From Orbilia blumenaviensis (lineage: Eukaryota; Ascomycota; Orbiliomycetes; Orbiliales; Orbiliaceae): a stretch of 64,000 nt of DNA. Shown here piece by piece: positions 9,366 through 21,396 of the stretch. The stretch lies in the NCBI GenBank assembly GCA_036872755.1, contig JAVHNS010000001.1:3968001-4032000 (forward strand), written 5' to 3'. Within the stretch, counting starts at the first letter, position 1; every line of letters starts with the position of its first letter. The notes under the pieces were generated by a model that worked only from the letters and a program-made list of their open reading frames with translations, searched no databases and was not told where the DNA came from. Both the position numbers and the translations under genes were made by a program.

Positions 9366-10631
9366 ATGGCCGCCAACCTGGTCATCCCGACGGCCATAAG
9401 GGCGCTGCGAGCCGTGGTGAAGAAAGGTATCGCCGTCGTCCGAGACAGGCTCCCGCAGGCCGGGCACGATCTAGCCTCCATCGAACCCGCGCTAGCCCGG
9501 AACACCCAACGACTCCAGCAGCCCGCCGCCCGCATAAGACAGCAGCAACAAGCAAGCCGCTCCTCCTCAAACTTCACCAGAAACTTCACAACATCCCGTA
9601 ACATACCCGGTAGCGGGAACGGTGGGAATGTTCTAAAATCACCAGTGCGTACCGCGGTCTCGAGGATCAATAAATCAACACCGTTCGCATCTACTTTAAG
9701 ACCGAAACTATGCGGCGCCCTCCCACGCTCCATGAACGGCTACTCCCTCGGCGGCAGCGCAAGATACTTCTCGCACTCAACCGCTCCAGCCCAGGTAGTC
9801 CAGCAAGTCTCAGCCGCAATGCGAGCCTTCATCCTCTCCGGCAGCGACCTCTCCTCCAAACGCCGTAGCAACGCAACCTCAACCTACGCCCGCGGTCAGA
9901 TCAAAATGCACCTAGCAGCGCTAAACACCGACCGCCTCGCCCCGGGAGCCTACATCGATTTTCACATCATCCCAAAATTCACCTGCATCTCCGACTCCGA
10001 TCCGGTGGGTTACACCTGCCTTGATAACTCCCGCGGCGGCTTCATGGACGAGTTGAACACCGACCTAACCTCCGCCGTATCCGAGATCTCACGAGTCTTC
10101 CGTGACCTTCGAAAACTCTCCGTTTTGGGAGAGCTACCGGTCACATTGGTCCCGCCATCGACTCTGAGAGTCCACTTCAGAGGCTGCGACGCAAACTTAG
10201 TAACCGCTTTATGCGACGAAGTCGGCGTCGAAACCGGTGTCATCCATGAAGACGAGCGCTTCGCGTACGACAGATTAATCCCCACAGAGCACCACGTGGA
10301 CTCCGTGAACTGGCGTGAAATGCTGTCTTCATCAGACTATGACGAGGATGAAACCGACTGGGAACGGTACAGCGCCATCCCCTCGCATGAGATAAATAAT
10401 CCTTTATATGACGCTGCGATGTCCCTGTCGGATCAACAGGGGAATCATGGGCCACATTGGGAGGATAATGCGGATGAGTTTTATGATGAAATTGATCCTG
10501 GAGGGATGACCGCTAGCGATGAAGATGGAGATGAGGATGGATGGATCAGTAAAGAGGAGTATATGATCCAAAGCGGGGGGTTTGTGAATCCGTGGGTTAT
10601 GCCGACCGCTAATCACGTAGGCGCTTTCTAA
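9366..10631 (+). CDS. Conserved Pezizomycotina protein, 'CK2 beta 2-like' (421 aa)
   Basis: Single-exon gene. It contains blocks I recall from a filamentous-fungus family often annotated 'casein kinase II beta 2 subunit': TPFASTLRPKL, GALPRSMNGY, ARYFSHSTAPAQVVQQVS, and later TLRVHFRGCDANLVTALCDE followed by VGVETGVI. There is no visible CK2 beta Cys4 zinc finger, so that label is doubtful. The first ~130 residues are basic and rich in Arg, Ser and Ala, with SSNFTRNFTTSRN near residue 70, compatible with mitochondrial targeting (inference). The C-terminus is acidic with several Glu/Asp runs. The start is the first ATG, after a pyrimidine-rich leader. Molecular function unknown. Confidence 0.8.
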   Translation: MAANLVIPTAIRALRAVVKKGIAVVRDRLPQAGHDLASIEPALARNTQRLQQPAARIRQQQQASRSSSNFTRNFTTSRNIPGSGNGGNVLKSPVRTAVSRINKSTPFASTLRPKLCGALPRSMNGYSLGGSARYFSHSTAPAQVVQQVSAAMRAFILSGSDLSSKRRSNATSTYARGQIKMHLAALNTDRLAPGAYIDFHIIPKFTCISDSDPVGYTCLDNSRGGFMDELNTDLTSAVSEISRVFRDLRKLSVLGELPVTLVPPSTLRVHFRGCDANLVTALCDEVGVETGVIHEDERFAYDRLIPTEHHVDSVNWREMLSSSDYDEDETDWERYSAIPSHEINNPLYDAAMSLSDQQGNHGPHWEDNADEFYDEIDPGGMTASDEDGDEDGWISKEEYMIQSGGFVNPWVMPTANHVGAF

Positions 10632-11552
10632 AAGAAAAACCAAGAACGTAAAAATAAGCTTCTTTTTTTTTTTTAATTCTCCGAATGCAATGCACCCCGC
10701 GAACCCAATTATATATATACCGAAAAAACGAATTGGGTGGTAGTGGTGTGACTGCAACGTGAAGCTTTTAAACGAGCGCGCAATCGCAATTAGGTATCGC
10801 AAATAGGCATAGCGTAAAGCGGATTCAGCAACCTTTTGGGGTTTTTTCCCTCCTTTTTGTTTCTTTTGAATAAGTTTCTTTGAATTCTGTCAACCAGAAT
10901 GAAATATATCGCCACTTGTTTCGATTCTTTTTTTTGGCTTCATTGGAGCGATCACACCGACCTGTACGGTCCTTTTTGTGTTCGTAACTTTTTACCAATA
11001 AATACAACTCTCATTGCTGCGACCCCTCCCATGGGGGACGGCTGACTATTATTATTTTATCTTGAACTTGAAATCAATCATTATCATACTTTTTTCTTGA
11101 AGAAAAAATAGACTGTAAAGAAATCGTTAATTCGGCGATTTTATATTCTGCCCCACCCATGTTTTCAGTTACTTTTTGGTGAAGAATGGAAAAGCAAGAG
11201 CAAGGGAATCAATGTGGTTATAACGACAACAAAAAAATGGAAAAAGAAGAATGCATAAAGGAAGAGAAAAGGGAAAGAAGCAGTAAAACACTGCAACTTT
11301 CACAAGCCAGCCGCCGCCCGCAAAAAAATGCATATATCGTGGGGTCGGGGGGTGAACGAAGAAAGGAAACAGAGATGAGAAGAGACGTGAAGGAAAGAGG
11401 GCTGCGTCAAAAAAGTATATACTGAGAAATATCGACAAAATGAAAAAATAAAAAAGTCCCAGGCTGTGGATTATCACCATAGAATCCAATCTCAAATGAC
11501 CAAAGTCTATGCCAGACCAAGAGAATTTCACCAATCCTTTTCAAACCCCTCC
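10632..11552. other. Convergent intergenic
   Basis: 3' flanks of the 9366 gene and of NAA15. AT-rich, with homopolymers. Open frames at 11169-11534 (-) and 11186-11425 (+) look random. Nothing else seen. Confidence 0.5.
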
Positions 11553-14500
11553 TCAAGCCTTCACCTCAAATACATTCGCCACCGGCCACCTCTGCCTCGC
11601 CTCCTCAGAATACCGCCCAACATCTCCCTTCATCTCCTTCAGCAACGCCAACCCATCGACAGCATCCTTCAGTGTCGACCCTTCCTTCTTCAATGTCTCA
11701 AAGATCAAGGTCTCAGAATCAGTCCCCTCGCTATCCGACTTTGACCCTTCAGCGGCCGCGAGTGCCTGTCGCGCCTTCACAACTGAGAAAGAAGCCCTAG
11801 CGCTATCAGCATGCGACTGTAGGTAGGCTTCGTTGAACTGTGCCAAAGTGCTTTCCTTGGGGGTAAGTGTGAAGGTTTCGTCTATTATCGATTGAACTGT
11901 GGGAGACAGCTCCGGTTTCGAGTTTACTGCATCACCATTATGTTAGCTCCCACGTAGTAGTAGTAGAACAGCAAAAGGTTTAGGCTTACAGAAAATTTGG
12001 AATCGGACAATCTGCTCATGCACAATCGGATCCTCAGGAGCAATGCTATGCGCGGCAAGCAGGCACTTCAATGCAAGCAAATACTTTCCTGTAGCAAATC
12101 GTTAGCTATAGATACCCCCTCCACGACACATCAATCAAAGTTTCACTTACTCCTCTTCATGTAAACATCAAACCCAGCAGTCTGACCCTCCAAAAATGTC
12201 GGCGAGAATTCTAATAGCGGCTTGAGCCATGCCATTGCCTTCTCTAACGGCTCCGTCGTCTGCGCCAGCTTAGCTCCTAGCGGATCATCATCCTGCTTCT
12301 TCTCCTCCCCACCCTTCCTCTCATCCTTCGCCTTAGCAGCTGCCTCTGCAGCGGCCTTCTCCTGCTTCTGCGCCTCCCTCTTCGCCTTCTTCATCGCCTT
12401 CTTCCTATCCGCCGTGCTCAAGCTCTCAAAGTCCACTGCATCCTCACCAGTGCCATTTGCCAAAGAACCATGTGCCAAATGCGGCTTATCATTAAGCAAC
12501 AAATAGAGCTTAATCGCATTGACCGCCGCCCTTCTAAAGAACGGATGCGACCACAGGCTATCCTCCCACCTGACCATCTCAATATAAGCCCTGATCATGC
12601 CCTTCCTGAGCGAAAACGAGTGGAAGTCGAATTGGTCGTCCGTCCAGTCTTCGAATATCTTATATACCGCATGGAACCGTTTCAGCGCCAGCCCCAATTT
12701 GCCCTGGCGAACATACGATTCTCCATCCTCTGTAATATACCAAACACACTGCATCTCCAAAAGATCTCCAAGCGGCCCATTGACTTCGTTCTAAAAAAAA
12801 AGAAAGAAATCTAGGTGTTAGCGGTTTTAAAAATTCCATCTTTCCAATTTTTTAATTTTTTTTTTGCCTTACTCACATCACGACTCACCCTTGTGAACAG
12901 CCCCATGGTCTTGATTGCCTCCTCGTTGCAATCATTCCTAAGCATATACTTCGAGCACTTGGTGTTATAGTACCTATCGCTCTTATCCTTCTGGCGCGCA
13001 TTATCCATCTCCTCCATCGCCTTCCTAACATCACCAGCATGCTTCAAGATACGTGCCAAGCCCAACCTTAACTCGCCCTGGTCGGCGTTATCCGGCGCCA
13101 GCTCCAACGCCTCGTTGATATAAGAAAGCGCCTTTTCGGTATTTCGTATCCGCCAATGATCGTGGTGCTGTGAGAGGTAGTATAGAGTATAGATCAAAAC
13201 GCTGTTATTCGGGGTCGCACTGCCGTTCGTAAGCTTCTCGCCGTTCTCGACTGGTTTCTCCTCCCTTGTCTTGGCCAGGAACTCTTCAACAAGAGACTCG
13301 AGACATTCCCGTTTCGCAACATCACCGTATAAAGCCTTTAAGCTAGTAAACGTCGATGGAGCCGCACGCTTCAGTCTCCAGTCCAGATATTTCTGTGCAA
13401 CAGACTTGAAAGCATCACCTGCAAATTATAACCAGTTAGCACTCACGCACACAACCTTCCGCACCACCCAGACTCTGTCTCCAATCCGGCCAACATTTCG
13501 CACCTTCTTGGAAATCCAACGGTATCCGCTTCGGCGCATCCGCTCTAGGATACTGTTCCGCCAACTCCTCATATACCTTCAACTTCTCCTCTCCTTCAGC
13601 TCCCAAACTCTTCTCCAATCCAGTATAGTAAAGTCTCTTCTCTGGATTCCTCTCGAGTAAGACCCTATACGCCTTCTCAGCGGCCTCTTTCTCCCCCAGT
13701 TTGAGGTTATACTCCGCCCTCGCCTCCAAAACCGCGACCTTATCCACCGCAGTCCTAGCAATACCCTCCAAGTGCTCCAATGCCTTCTTGTAATCACCAG
13801 TCTCCGCAATAATGTAATTCTTATACAATATCGCCTCCGAATTCTCCAGATCCGTTCTCGGCGGCGGCTGCTTCAGCGTTTCTTCATACTTGGTAAGCAC
13901 GTTCTCCGCCTCCGACAGATTTCCCGCAAGGTGGTGGGCGATCGCTAAGCCCGTCCAATTCTGCCGTATATGAGGTTTACTAACAACCATCAACCTCCTA
14001 CTCTCGATATACCCATTATAATCCCTCATCTGGATCTGTAAGAGCGCAAGATCGCGTAGAATCTGTTGCGAGTCCGGTTCGAACCTAAGGGCCATTTTGT
14101 AGGCCTTTATGGCTTCATCGAAGTTCTTTTGGCTGCGGTAGAGGAGACCGTAGACGTGCCAGCAGACGTGGGATTTCATGTCCTGCTTCAAAGCTTCCTT
14201 TGCGATCTGGAAGGCTTCTTCGGTTTTGCCTTGGCAGTTTATGAGGAGACCTTTCATGGCGAGGGTTTCGCCGTGTTTGGCGTTTTTCTTTAGGATCTGT
14301 ATTTATTTTTTCGTATTACAATTAGTTAATTGATTGAATCTTCAGGATTAGTGGGGGGTATATAAGGAATGAGTGGGACAAAAGACTCGCACCTGTTCTG
14401 CGGCTTTAAGACCCTTTTTATACTGCTTCGTCTCGTAAAATTTAAGAACATTTCGAAAGAGGGCTGCCTCTTTCGAGGCGAGTGGCTGTTGACTGGGCAT
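11553..14500 (-). CDS. NAA15: NatA auxiliary subunit Naa15/Nat1 (847 aa)
   Basis: Auxiliary, ribosome-anchoring subunit of N-terminal acetyltransferase A, which acetylates nascent chains with the catalytic subunit Naa10. Six exons join in frame: 14500-14393, 14296-13504, 13418-12889, 12790-12151, 12088-11990 and 11926-11553. Two donors are GTGCGA; the others are GTGAGT, GTAAGT and GTAAGC. The N-terminus KEAALFRNVLKFYETKQYKK and the following TPR-like helices (GLLYRSQKNFDEAIKAYKMAL, FEPDSQQILRDLALLQIQMRD) are typical of the family, as is the length. A Lys/Ala/Glu-rich charged helix around residues 600-650 is also usual. No catalytic role is expected. Confidence 0.93.
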
Positions 14501-15570
14501 GACTGCAGATGAATCGACGGCAACGACACGATAGGCGGCGCGAAACGGGTATCGATGGTAAAGTAGGTTTTTTTTTTTATATCTTAATAAAACGTCTAGA
14601 TTTTTTTGGTAGGATAGTGGCGAGGTGGAAGAGGTTCTTATATCGTGCACATAAAAGCGGCCTTTTCTTTCTTCCTTCTCTCTCTTTTGTCTGGTTTCAA
14701 AAAAAGCTACTAGCTAACAGTATATAGTTGCATTAGTTACTACACTTGTTACTGTTTTATAGCATTAAGGTCGCAAAGGGTATCGAGACGAGTAGAAGCT
14801 TACTGACACTGGTGCAAGACGGGTAGATGGAGATTGAGGTAGCTTTCTTTAGTAGCAAGAAGTCGCCAGCTGAAAAGCGAGGTAGGCGATACTGTTTATC
14901 GAATAAAGCTCAGAGAGCAGCAATAAATTATAAATTTAATGACAACGTGAACAACCGTGATGAAGAGGATGGTTGTAGCGTACGTGCCGAGTGAGGGAGG
15001 TAAAAGCACCGAGGTCTGTATTGTGTGTATGTGTGCGTGTGTGTGTGGAGAAGGGTCGAGGTCGTGGGTCGTGGACAGAGAGAGAGAGTGGGAGAGAGGA
15101 AACGAGACAAAAGACAGGATAGGATAGGACAGAGACAGAGACAGAGGGACGGGATTGGACAGGGCCTGCAGAATTATTCGCAGGTTAGTCAACTGTGTTT
15201 GTGTGCGTCGGTCTGCCACCGGAGCTTGAGCCCCACCAAACATGCACTCCGCAACACGCCACTACCCCAAAATCCAACCAACCCTTCAACCAACCCCATA
15301 ATGGCATACTATGACTAGTCTCTATGGCTACGGTCTTAAAAAGCACTACCAGTTGCTAAACTGGGGGGGTTGATGAGGATACTCGCTGACAGTCCATCGA
15401 TAACAGCATTATAGCATTAGTAATAATAGGTACCTAGCTATAGAGGTAATTACCCAATGCGTAATGAAGTGTAGTGTGTGGTGTATGGTACAGGACTCGA
15501 CCCAGCTCGCTGGAAGGTATGATTGATGATATTATTACACGCTATAGCCGTACAGCTCGGGCTGGAAGGT
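14501..15570. other. Intergenic, NAA15 promoter / glycosylase 3' flank
   Basis: Holds the NAA15 upstream region. A GA/CT- and GT-rich microsatellite stretch lies at about 15025-15160. Open frames here are repeat-driven. No RNA gene seen. Confidence 0.45.
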
Positions 15571-17369
15571 CTACTTCTTCAGTCGCGACGATGACCGGCG
15601 CCCGGACGGCGTGTCAGCTTCGGCTTTCCCATTTACCACAACCTCCTCTTTAACCTTCGGCCTACCCTTCCTCGAGCTCTTGGGTTTAGATTCAGGCTCG
15701 GATTCCTCCTCCTCCTCCTCCTCCTCCTCTTCTTCTTCTGCCTCACTTTCAGACTCTTCTACTTTAACGGCTTTCTTCTTTCTACCCCTCTTGGCGGGAG
15801 TTTTGGTTCCCTCATCTGGCTCCTCAGTCTTAGGCTTCCGTCCCCTCTTCCCCTTCTTAACCGGTGTTTCATCCACTTCATCGTCATCATCATCATCGTC
15901 CTCAGTCTTAATAGCCTTCCTCTTCTTCACATTCTTCTTCTTCTCTTCTTTCCCACTATCCTCATCACTCCCCCCAGCCTTCGCCTTAACCGCCGTCCCA
16001 CCAGTCGCCTTCTGCCTCGTCTTCACATAAGCACTCGTCCTCCCACCGACCTTCACAAAATCAATCTTCTCCCCATTAGGCAGCGTATTCCCTTTCTTCC
16101 CTTTTCCCCATCTATACTTAAACAGCCAGTCCTCCGGGAATTTCGATGAGTCACCTAGAAGCTCGCAGGCGGTTTTGCAGACATAAATTGTTGAGTCGTA
16201 GAGTTGTTTCTGCTGTGCGTCTGATAAGGTATTCGAGTACTGTTCCGGGTGCATTCGGGCGTGATATAGAATCTCGTCACCGACCCAGTTTCCGACGCCG
16301 CTTATGAAGGATTGGTCCAGCAGTAGTGCCTGATATATATATATATATATATACCGCATTAGTCTTCTAAAACCCCACCCCCAACGAACCACCATACCAG
16401 GGAGGATTATTTATATATATTACCTTAACCGGCACCTTCCTCTTATTCAACACCCCTCTAAACCACTTCTCATCCAACCCATCCACCACGGGATCAGGCC
16501 CATTCTCCTTCAACGGACTAACCTTCCTGATCTGATCCGCCTGGACATCAATAAGCCTAACCCTACCCAACCTCCTCGCATCCGTAAAAGCAGCGTTGTT
16601 CCCTTCATCCTCCATTTCCAACACGAATTTCATAAACCTCGGCGGCCATTCGATTTTTTCTTTGTTATCATCTTCTGCCATGTCGGCGCGGTAATGTGCT
16701 TCGGGAGCTTTGCTGAATGTGATCCAGCCGGTCATTCCGAAGCTATAACATTCATTTTTTGATATGTTCTTAGCTAATATACTACTGAGGTTGGGTAATA
16801 TCCAGGTGTTCTAGGAACTTACTGCATCAGCGGATGCGGCGGAGAGTTCATTTCAATCCTGATATAATGTATCAAACCACAGCGTATCAGACCAGTTTTA
16901 TCGTTGACCATCATATATTCTCAAAGCTTTCCGCCCCTTACCAAAAGTATTTCCCTTGCTGCCTGAACAATCTTCATTAGCACAACATTATACAAGAAAG
17001 GAGAGGAAAGGGACATGCTTCGCCTCAACAATCTTCTTCCCCGTCATAGCCTTCGTAAAAGCGGCAGCAGTGGTGTCCTTGAAGACGATAGCATCTTCGT
17101 TGGCAACGACCTGTATAATGCACAGATTGCTTGATTAGCAACCAGAGAGCTTCACCAAAAAAAAAGAAAAAAAGCTAAAAAAAAAAAAAGGTATAAAGAC
17201 AAGTACTTACATTTTTAATAACTTTACCGGCAAGATACTTATTGATATAGCTGTATGTAACATAAAAAGATATATAAGTTAGTCCCTGCCAAGACTGTTT
17301 AACTCACAAAACCCTGGATGATGAGAGAACTTACTGCACTATCCGCGTTATCTCTGAAATTTCAGGCAT
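15571..17369 (-). CDS. Fpg/MutM-family DNA glycosylase with AT-hook tail (433 aa)
   Basis: Predicted DNA glycosylase/AP lyase of the formamidopyrimidine-DNA glycosylase family (oxidised-base excision repair). Pro2 and Glu3 of the MPE start are the expected catalytic residues. Seven exons: 17369-17335, 17250-17211, 17110-17015, 16958-16942, 16858-16823, 16742-16424 and 16329-15571. Exon 4 is only 17 bases, and the exon 3 donor is non-canonical (GTCCCT, or a GC donor four bases earlier). The H2TH motif is visible (SFISGVGNWVGDEILYHARM, about residues 188-207). No Cys4 zinc finger follows; the GGRTSAYVKTRQ segment matches the zincless plant/fungal type. The tail has two AT-hook-like RGRK motifs (about 343 and 362), an acidic run and a basic end. 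Confidence 0.88.
15711..15740. repeat. Trinucleotide repeat encoding poly-Glu
   Basis: TCC/TTC repeat on the plus strand encoding an uninterrupted Glu run in the acidic tail of the DNA glycosylase. Confidence 0.85.
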
Positions 17370-19071
17370 CTTTTTTTTCTTTGAGAAAGCTGTCTGTATT
17401 CTCGGTAGCAGTAAATTTTGTAATTTTTTTCGTATCGTCGCGTCTGTGGAAAGGAAGTTTTTTCTATGAAAAGACGCGAAGATGGCACGTCGCAGTGTGA
17501 TATCCCTCCTCTCCTGTCCTGGGTCTTCTGGGAGAGTCGTGATTAGTCAGCATCCACAGCAGCCGACCGGCTTGGTTGCGTTATGGCTCTCGGTACACGG
17601 CAAGGCAGGCCCTTTCGTCTTCCCTCAGGTCAGGTCAAGGATTACCTAGTAGGTATTCCCACCAGCACAGTAGCTTGTCTGTAGAACAGGCCGTGTAACA
17701 GATATACCATCACAGACCAGGAATATGACAAAAACCCGTGAAGATCGAACAATAAGAAGGAGAAGAAGACGAAGTGGTATGCAATCCAAGTGGCTTTTTT
17801 CCGGAGTGAATACGAATGAATTCCAATTAATTTTTAATTCTGATTCTAAATATATGTTCCGACAGCGCGATGGCTCTCGTCTATCACAGATCCCATCATA
17901 CCTCTTCAACAATCCACCGTCTACAGATCCATAGATCTATCACCAGACACCCAGGTAACTACCTACCTATGATATTAGCTGACGAGCTCCGGTATCCGAT
18001 AGCCTCAGAAGACTAACTAACACCAATCCGATACCAGCTAGGGTTCTTTCCAACTTCAAAAAAAAAAAAAAAAAAGCCTACGGGATCACAGCAGTTGATT
18101 CAATTCTATTCCAGGCCACACCAGCCCTTGGCGCCAAGTCAACCCTCCCCCCCAGACAGACAGACCAGCGAGCCCGAGGTACATACATAGCACAGCACAG
18201 TGCGGCTGAAGATATTTTGACAGGAACCCCGGCCTCTGGTAGTAGTGGTAATACATACATAGCATAGTATGGATATGCCTAAGCTTCACAGCCCTCCAAC
18301 CCCACCAAAACCCGCCAAGCAAAAATACCTTTCCTGTTCCTTTTTTTTCAGCTTACCCGCCAAGAGAGGGTGGGTGGGGACCAGGGTTAACGTTTGAAAA
18401 AGCTGTAGCTTCAATTCCAAATGCTCATGGTTGCCCAAGCTTTTTGCTGACAGGCACTAAAGCATACGCTCGCATAGAGGATTATGCTATGTAAGGAAAA
18501 GTAACAGCTAGGTAAAAAAAAGTCAGGTAAGGCAAGCCAGGTAAAGGTAAGAAGCAGCCTCGAGGGTAGTAAGTAAGAAAGAAAAAAAGTCCAAAGGGCA
18601 CGATGGAGGACCCACCATGACACTATCTTAGCTTTTTCTTCTTCTTCTTAAACCTCAGCCTCATTGACGAGAATATCAAAAAGAGTTATCCTTTCCCCAA
18701 AAAAAAGAATTTGACTTTCCTTCTTTTCCTCTCTCTCTTCCCTCTCTTTTCTTTCTTCCTTTTCTCTTTCTTCTCTTTCTTCTTCTTCTTCTCTGTCTCC
18801 GACGATACGGTGATAAGATTGGGGAAAAAACGACAACGTCAAAGCTTGGGAAAAGAGGATCAAGGATGGCTTGAAGCTTCCCACCACCACAGCTTCCCAG
18901 ATCGAGAAATCCAACACCAGCAACCCCCCACCACCAAATTCACAAAAAAAGATCACAAAACCCTCAGGATCGATATCGATATCTATATCTATACATCAAC
19001 TAAGAAAACCCACCACCAATCCCAATATATATATAGAGAGAGAGCCTATAGCTAGAGAGAAAGAGGCAACA
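17370..19071. other. Divergent intergenic, glycosylase / membrane protein
   Basis: 1.7 kb between divergent genes, so both promoters probably lie here. From about 18700 to the ATG at 19072 the plus strand is rich in CT then CCA/CAC blocks, typical of a fungal 5' leader. Open frames at 17646-17912, 18078-18322 and 18411-18623 do not look like protein families I know. Confidence 0.45.
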
Positions 19072-20004
19072 ATGGCAACCCTCGCCTCCCTCCTCACGAT
19101 GCACTCCACCCTCTCCAAACGTCAAGACCAACAACAACCATCTCAAGCTCCAATCCCCATGCCCCACGGCGGCTTCGGCCGCGACACAAGATGGTACGCC
19201 CCAAGATGGGCCATGATCCTCTCCGCCGTCCTCGCCGGCCTCCTAATCCTCTCAATCTGCATCTTCATCCTCGTCACCGTCTTCCGCCGCCGTAAATCCC
19301 ACACCTCAACAGCAGAGATAAAACGCGCGATAGCCCACCAGCGCCGAATGAGCGGCATCATCGACGAAGACCCCGATAACATAAAACCCGTCAAACGTCT
19401 ACGATCATTCCACATGAAAGGCGCGGTTGCATCTCCGGATTCCACATCTCCTCGGACACCCAAGGGTAGTGGTCCTAATGCGGGTTTGTTTTCAAGGTTT
19501 TTTAGAAAGAAGGATGGAACCCGTTTACCACCTCTTGATGAGGAGAGGAACGAATCTTATAGCTCTTTGAATGCGTATCCTGAAACCCCTGCTCTTGACG
19601 AAAAGATGCTGGAAGCATCCCCGCCTCCAACCCCAGCCCCGGCATTCGGATGGTCTTCAAACGTAGGTCCTGGCCCACAGGCAAGAGGTAGCATCGACCA
19701 CGGCCCACCAGCACCGCCATACTACCCCGGCAATAACAACAATAACAACAATACCAACAACCCAGCCAGCGGCGTGGGAGAGCAAAACACAGCCTACAAA
19801 GGCGATACCAGACCACCAACCGGCCAGCGGGAAAGCGATAGTTTCTTACAAACCGGGAACGAGAGGACAAGCAGAGACTCCAAGCGGCTGAGCACAGACT
19901 ACAACGAGAACTACCAGACCAGGCCGAGCGGTGGGCTTTTTGACGATGATGAGGATGAGAGGAGGCCGTTGGGGTATAATCCGGATTCTAGGAGTGGTCA
20001 TTAA
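19072..20004 (+). CDS. Single-pass membrane protein, unknown function (310 aa)
   Basis: Not recognised. One transmembrane segment is clear at about residues 45-67 (WAMILSAVLAGLLILSICIF, then ILVTVF), followed at once by RRRKS, so the long C-terminal part is predicted cytosolic. There is no cleavable signal peptide ahead of it; the N-terminus is short and Gln-rich. The cytosolic part is Ser/Pro-rich with SPRTPKGSG, PPPTPAPAFGW and an Asn run, likely disordered and a phosphorylation target (inference). The start at 19072 is favoured because the in-frame upstream region (from an ATG at 18871) reads like leader DNA with TA repeats. Single exon. Confidence 0.65.
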   Translation: MATLASLLTMHSTLSKRQDQQQPSQAPIPMPHGGFGRDTRWYAPRWAMILSAVLAGLLILSICIFILVTVFRRRKSHTSTAEIKRAIAHQRRMSGIIDEDPDNIKPVKRLRSFHMKGAVASPDSTSPRTPKGSGPNAGLFSRFFRKKDGTRLPPLDEERNESYSSLNAYPETPALDEKMLEASPPPTPAPAFGWSSNVGPGPQARGSIDHGPPAPPYYPGNNNNNNNTNNPASGVGEQNTAYKGDTRPPTGQRESDSFLQTGNERTSRDSKRLSTDYNENYQTRPSGGLFDDDEDERRPLGYNPDSRSGH

Positions 20005-21396
20005 AGTAGTCTTTTCTTTCTTTCTTTCTTTCTGTTCTTCAAGTAGTAACAATGGCTATAGTATAGTATGAGAATACTTTAGAAATGGGACCGATGGAGT
20101 AGCAGCAGTAGTAGCAGCAGTAGTAGTAGTACCAGCGGGGATACGAAGATGACACGAGTATGTTTCCTTTTTTTTTCTTTCCTTTTCTTTATGTCGTCAA
20201 AAACGCCGCTTCTTTTTGAACGAAATCTCAGTGTGTAAGCTGGCTGGCTGTCTGTCATTTTTATTTATTTATATGTTCTCTGGGTTACCTAGTAAGGATA
20301 AATGTCACACACTCTCTTTTCATTTTTGGTTCCTCTTTCTCTATCATTTTTATACACGATTTTTGCTAGGGGGGGAGTTAGGAAACGAAATAAAAATTAA
20401 AAAATAACCAGTCTCCTTCTATATCTCCTTCATTCTTTCGGAGCATCCTTGGGAGGAGTTTTTTTTTTTCTTTCTAAAGCGTTGGTTCTGATCAACTTTT
20501 TTATATATCATTATCTGAGTATTTGGCGAACTCGAATAGCCAAATTCAAAATATTCTACTTATACTTCCTTGATAATAGCACGACTTAAGTACTTAGATA
20601 TCCAGACAAACTCAACGATCCACACATTTAAAACCAACACGCCTACGTTCACAAGAAGAAGAACAAGAAGAAGTGATCATTCCAGAGAGAGACCTCATAT
20701 TATTATTTTTTCCCGATTCTTTCATTTCTTTTTTTTTAAAAAGTATCTTTATCGTTCGTTATAGAAAATTCTTCTATATAAGAAAAGAAAAGAGTTTACT
20801 AACTCAAAGATAAGGTAGCTTTTTTCCCTCTGTGTTGAAACAGAAACCCCCCCGGATCCAAATATAAATTTGTAACGCCATTTTGTTCTCATTTTCCAGA
20901 AAAAGCGCCGAATTTGTACAAGAAAAGCCACCATGAAGAGGGAGGTCGAGGCAAAAGAGAGAAAAAAATGTGAATAGATGGGTACGCAGAACCCCTCCAA
21001 TTCACTAATCAAACCTCCCCGATCTATCCCCCCCTCTCCATTTTATTTTTGTTATATAGAAAACCCTCCCAACGTTAAAATGTTAAATTATTTCCGCTTT
21101 CCACTTGCCACTTTTTTTTTTGGTTGAAAAGAAGACTCCCAGTAGTTGAATTACCGCTTTTGTCGTTAAAAGGTCTTTCATGAAACCCCTCCCATGAATT
21201 GCCGTTGAGGACAAATTATATAACTTTTTGGTTTGCGTAAAAAAAATAAAAAAAATGTATAATAAAGAAAAAAACAGGATGAATAGGAAGAGTAAGAGGT
21301 CGTTAAGGTGATGATGGTGATGATGAGAGTAGCAAAGGAAAGAGGAATATTAGATTATATCGAGGAGGAGGAGGAAATATGGGAGATATAAAGCGT
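20005..21396. other. Convergent intergenic
   Basis: 3' flanks of the membrane protein and SAHH genes. It has a TTTC run just after the stop (near 20015-20032) and an AGC/AGT trinucleotide run at 20100-20131. AT-rich and homopolymer-rich; no gene seen in 1.4 kb. Confidence 0.45.

Noticed and set aside
15611..16030. 139-codon Ser-rich plus-strand frame
   Set aside because: Antisense of the glycosylase acidic tail; Ser runs come from the Glu-encoding repeat.
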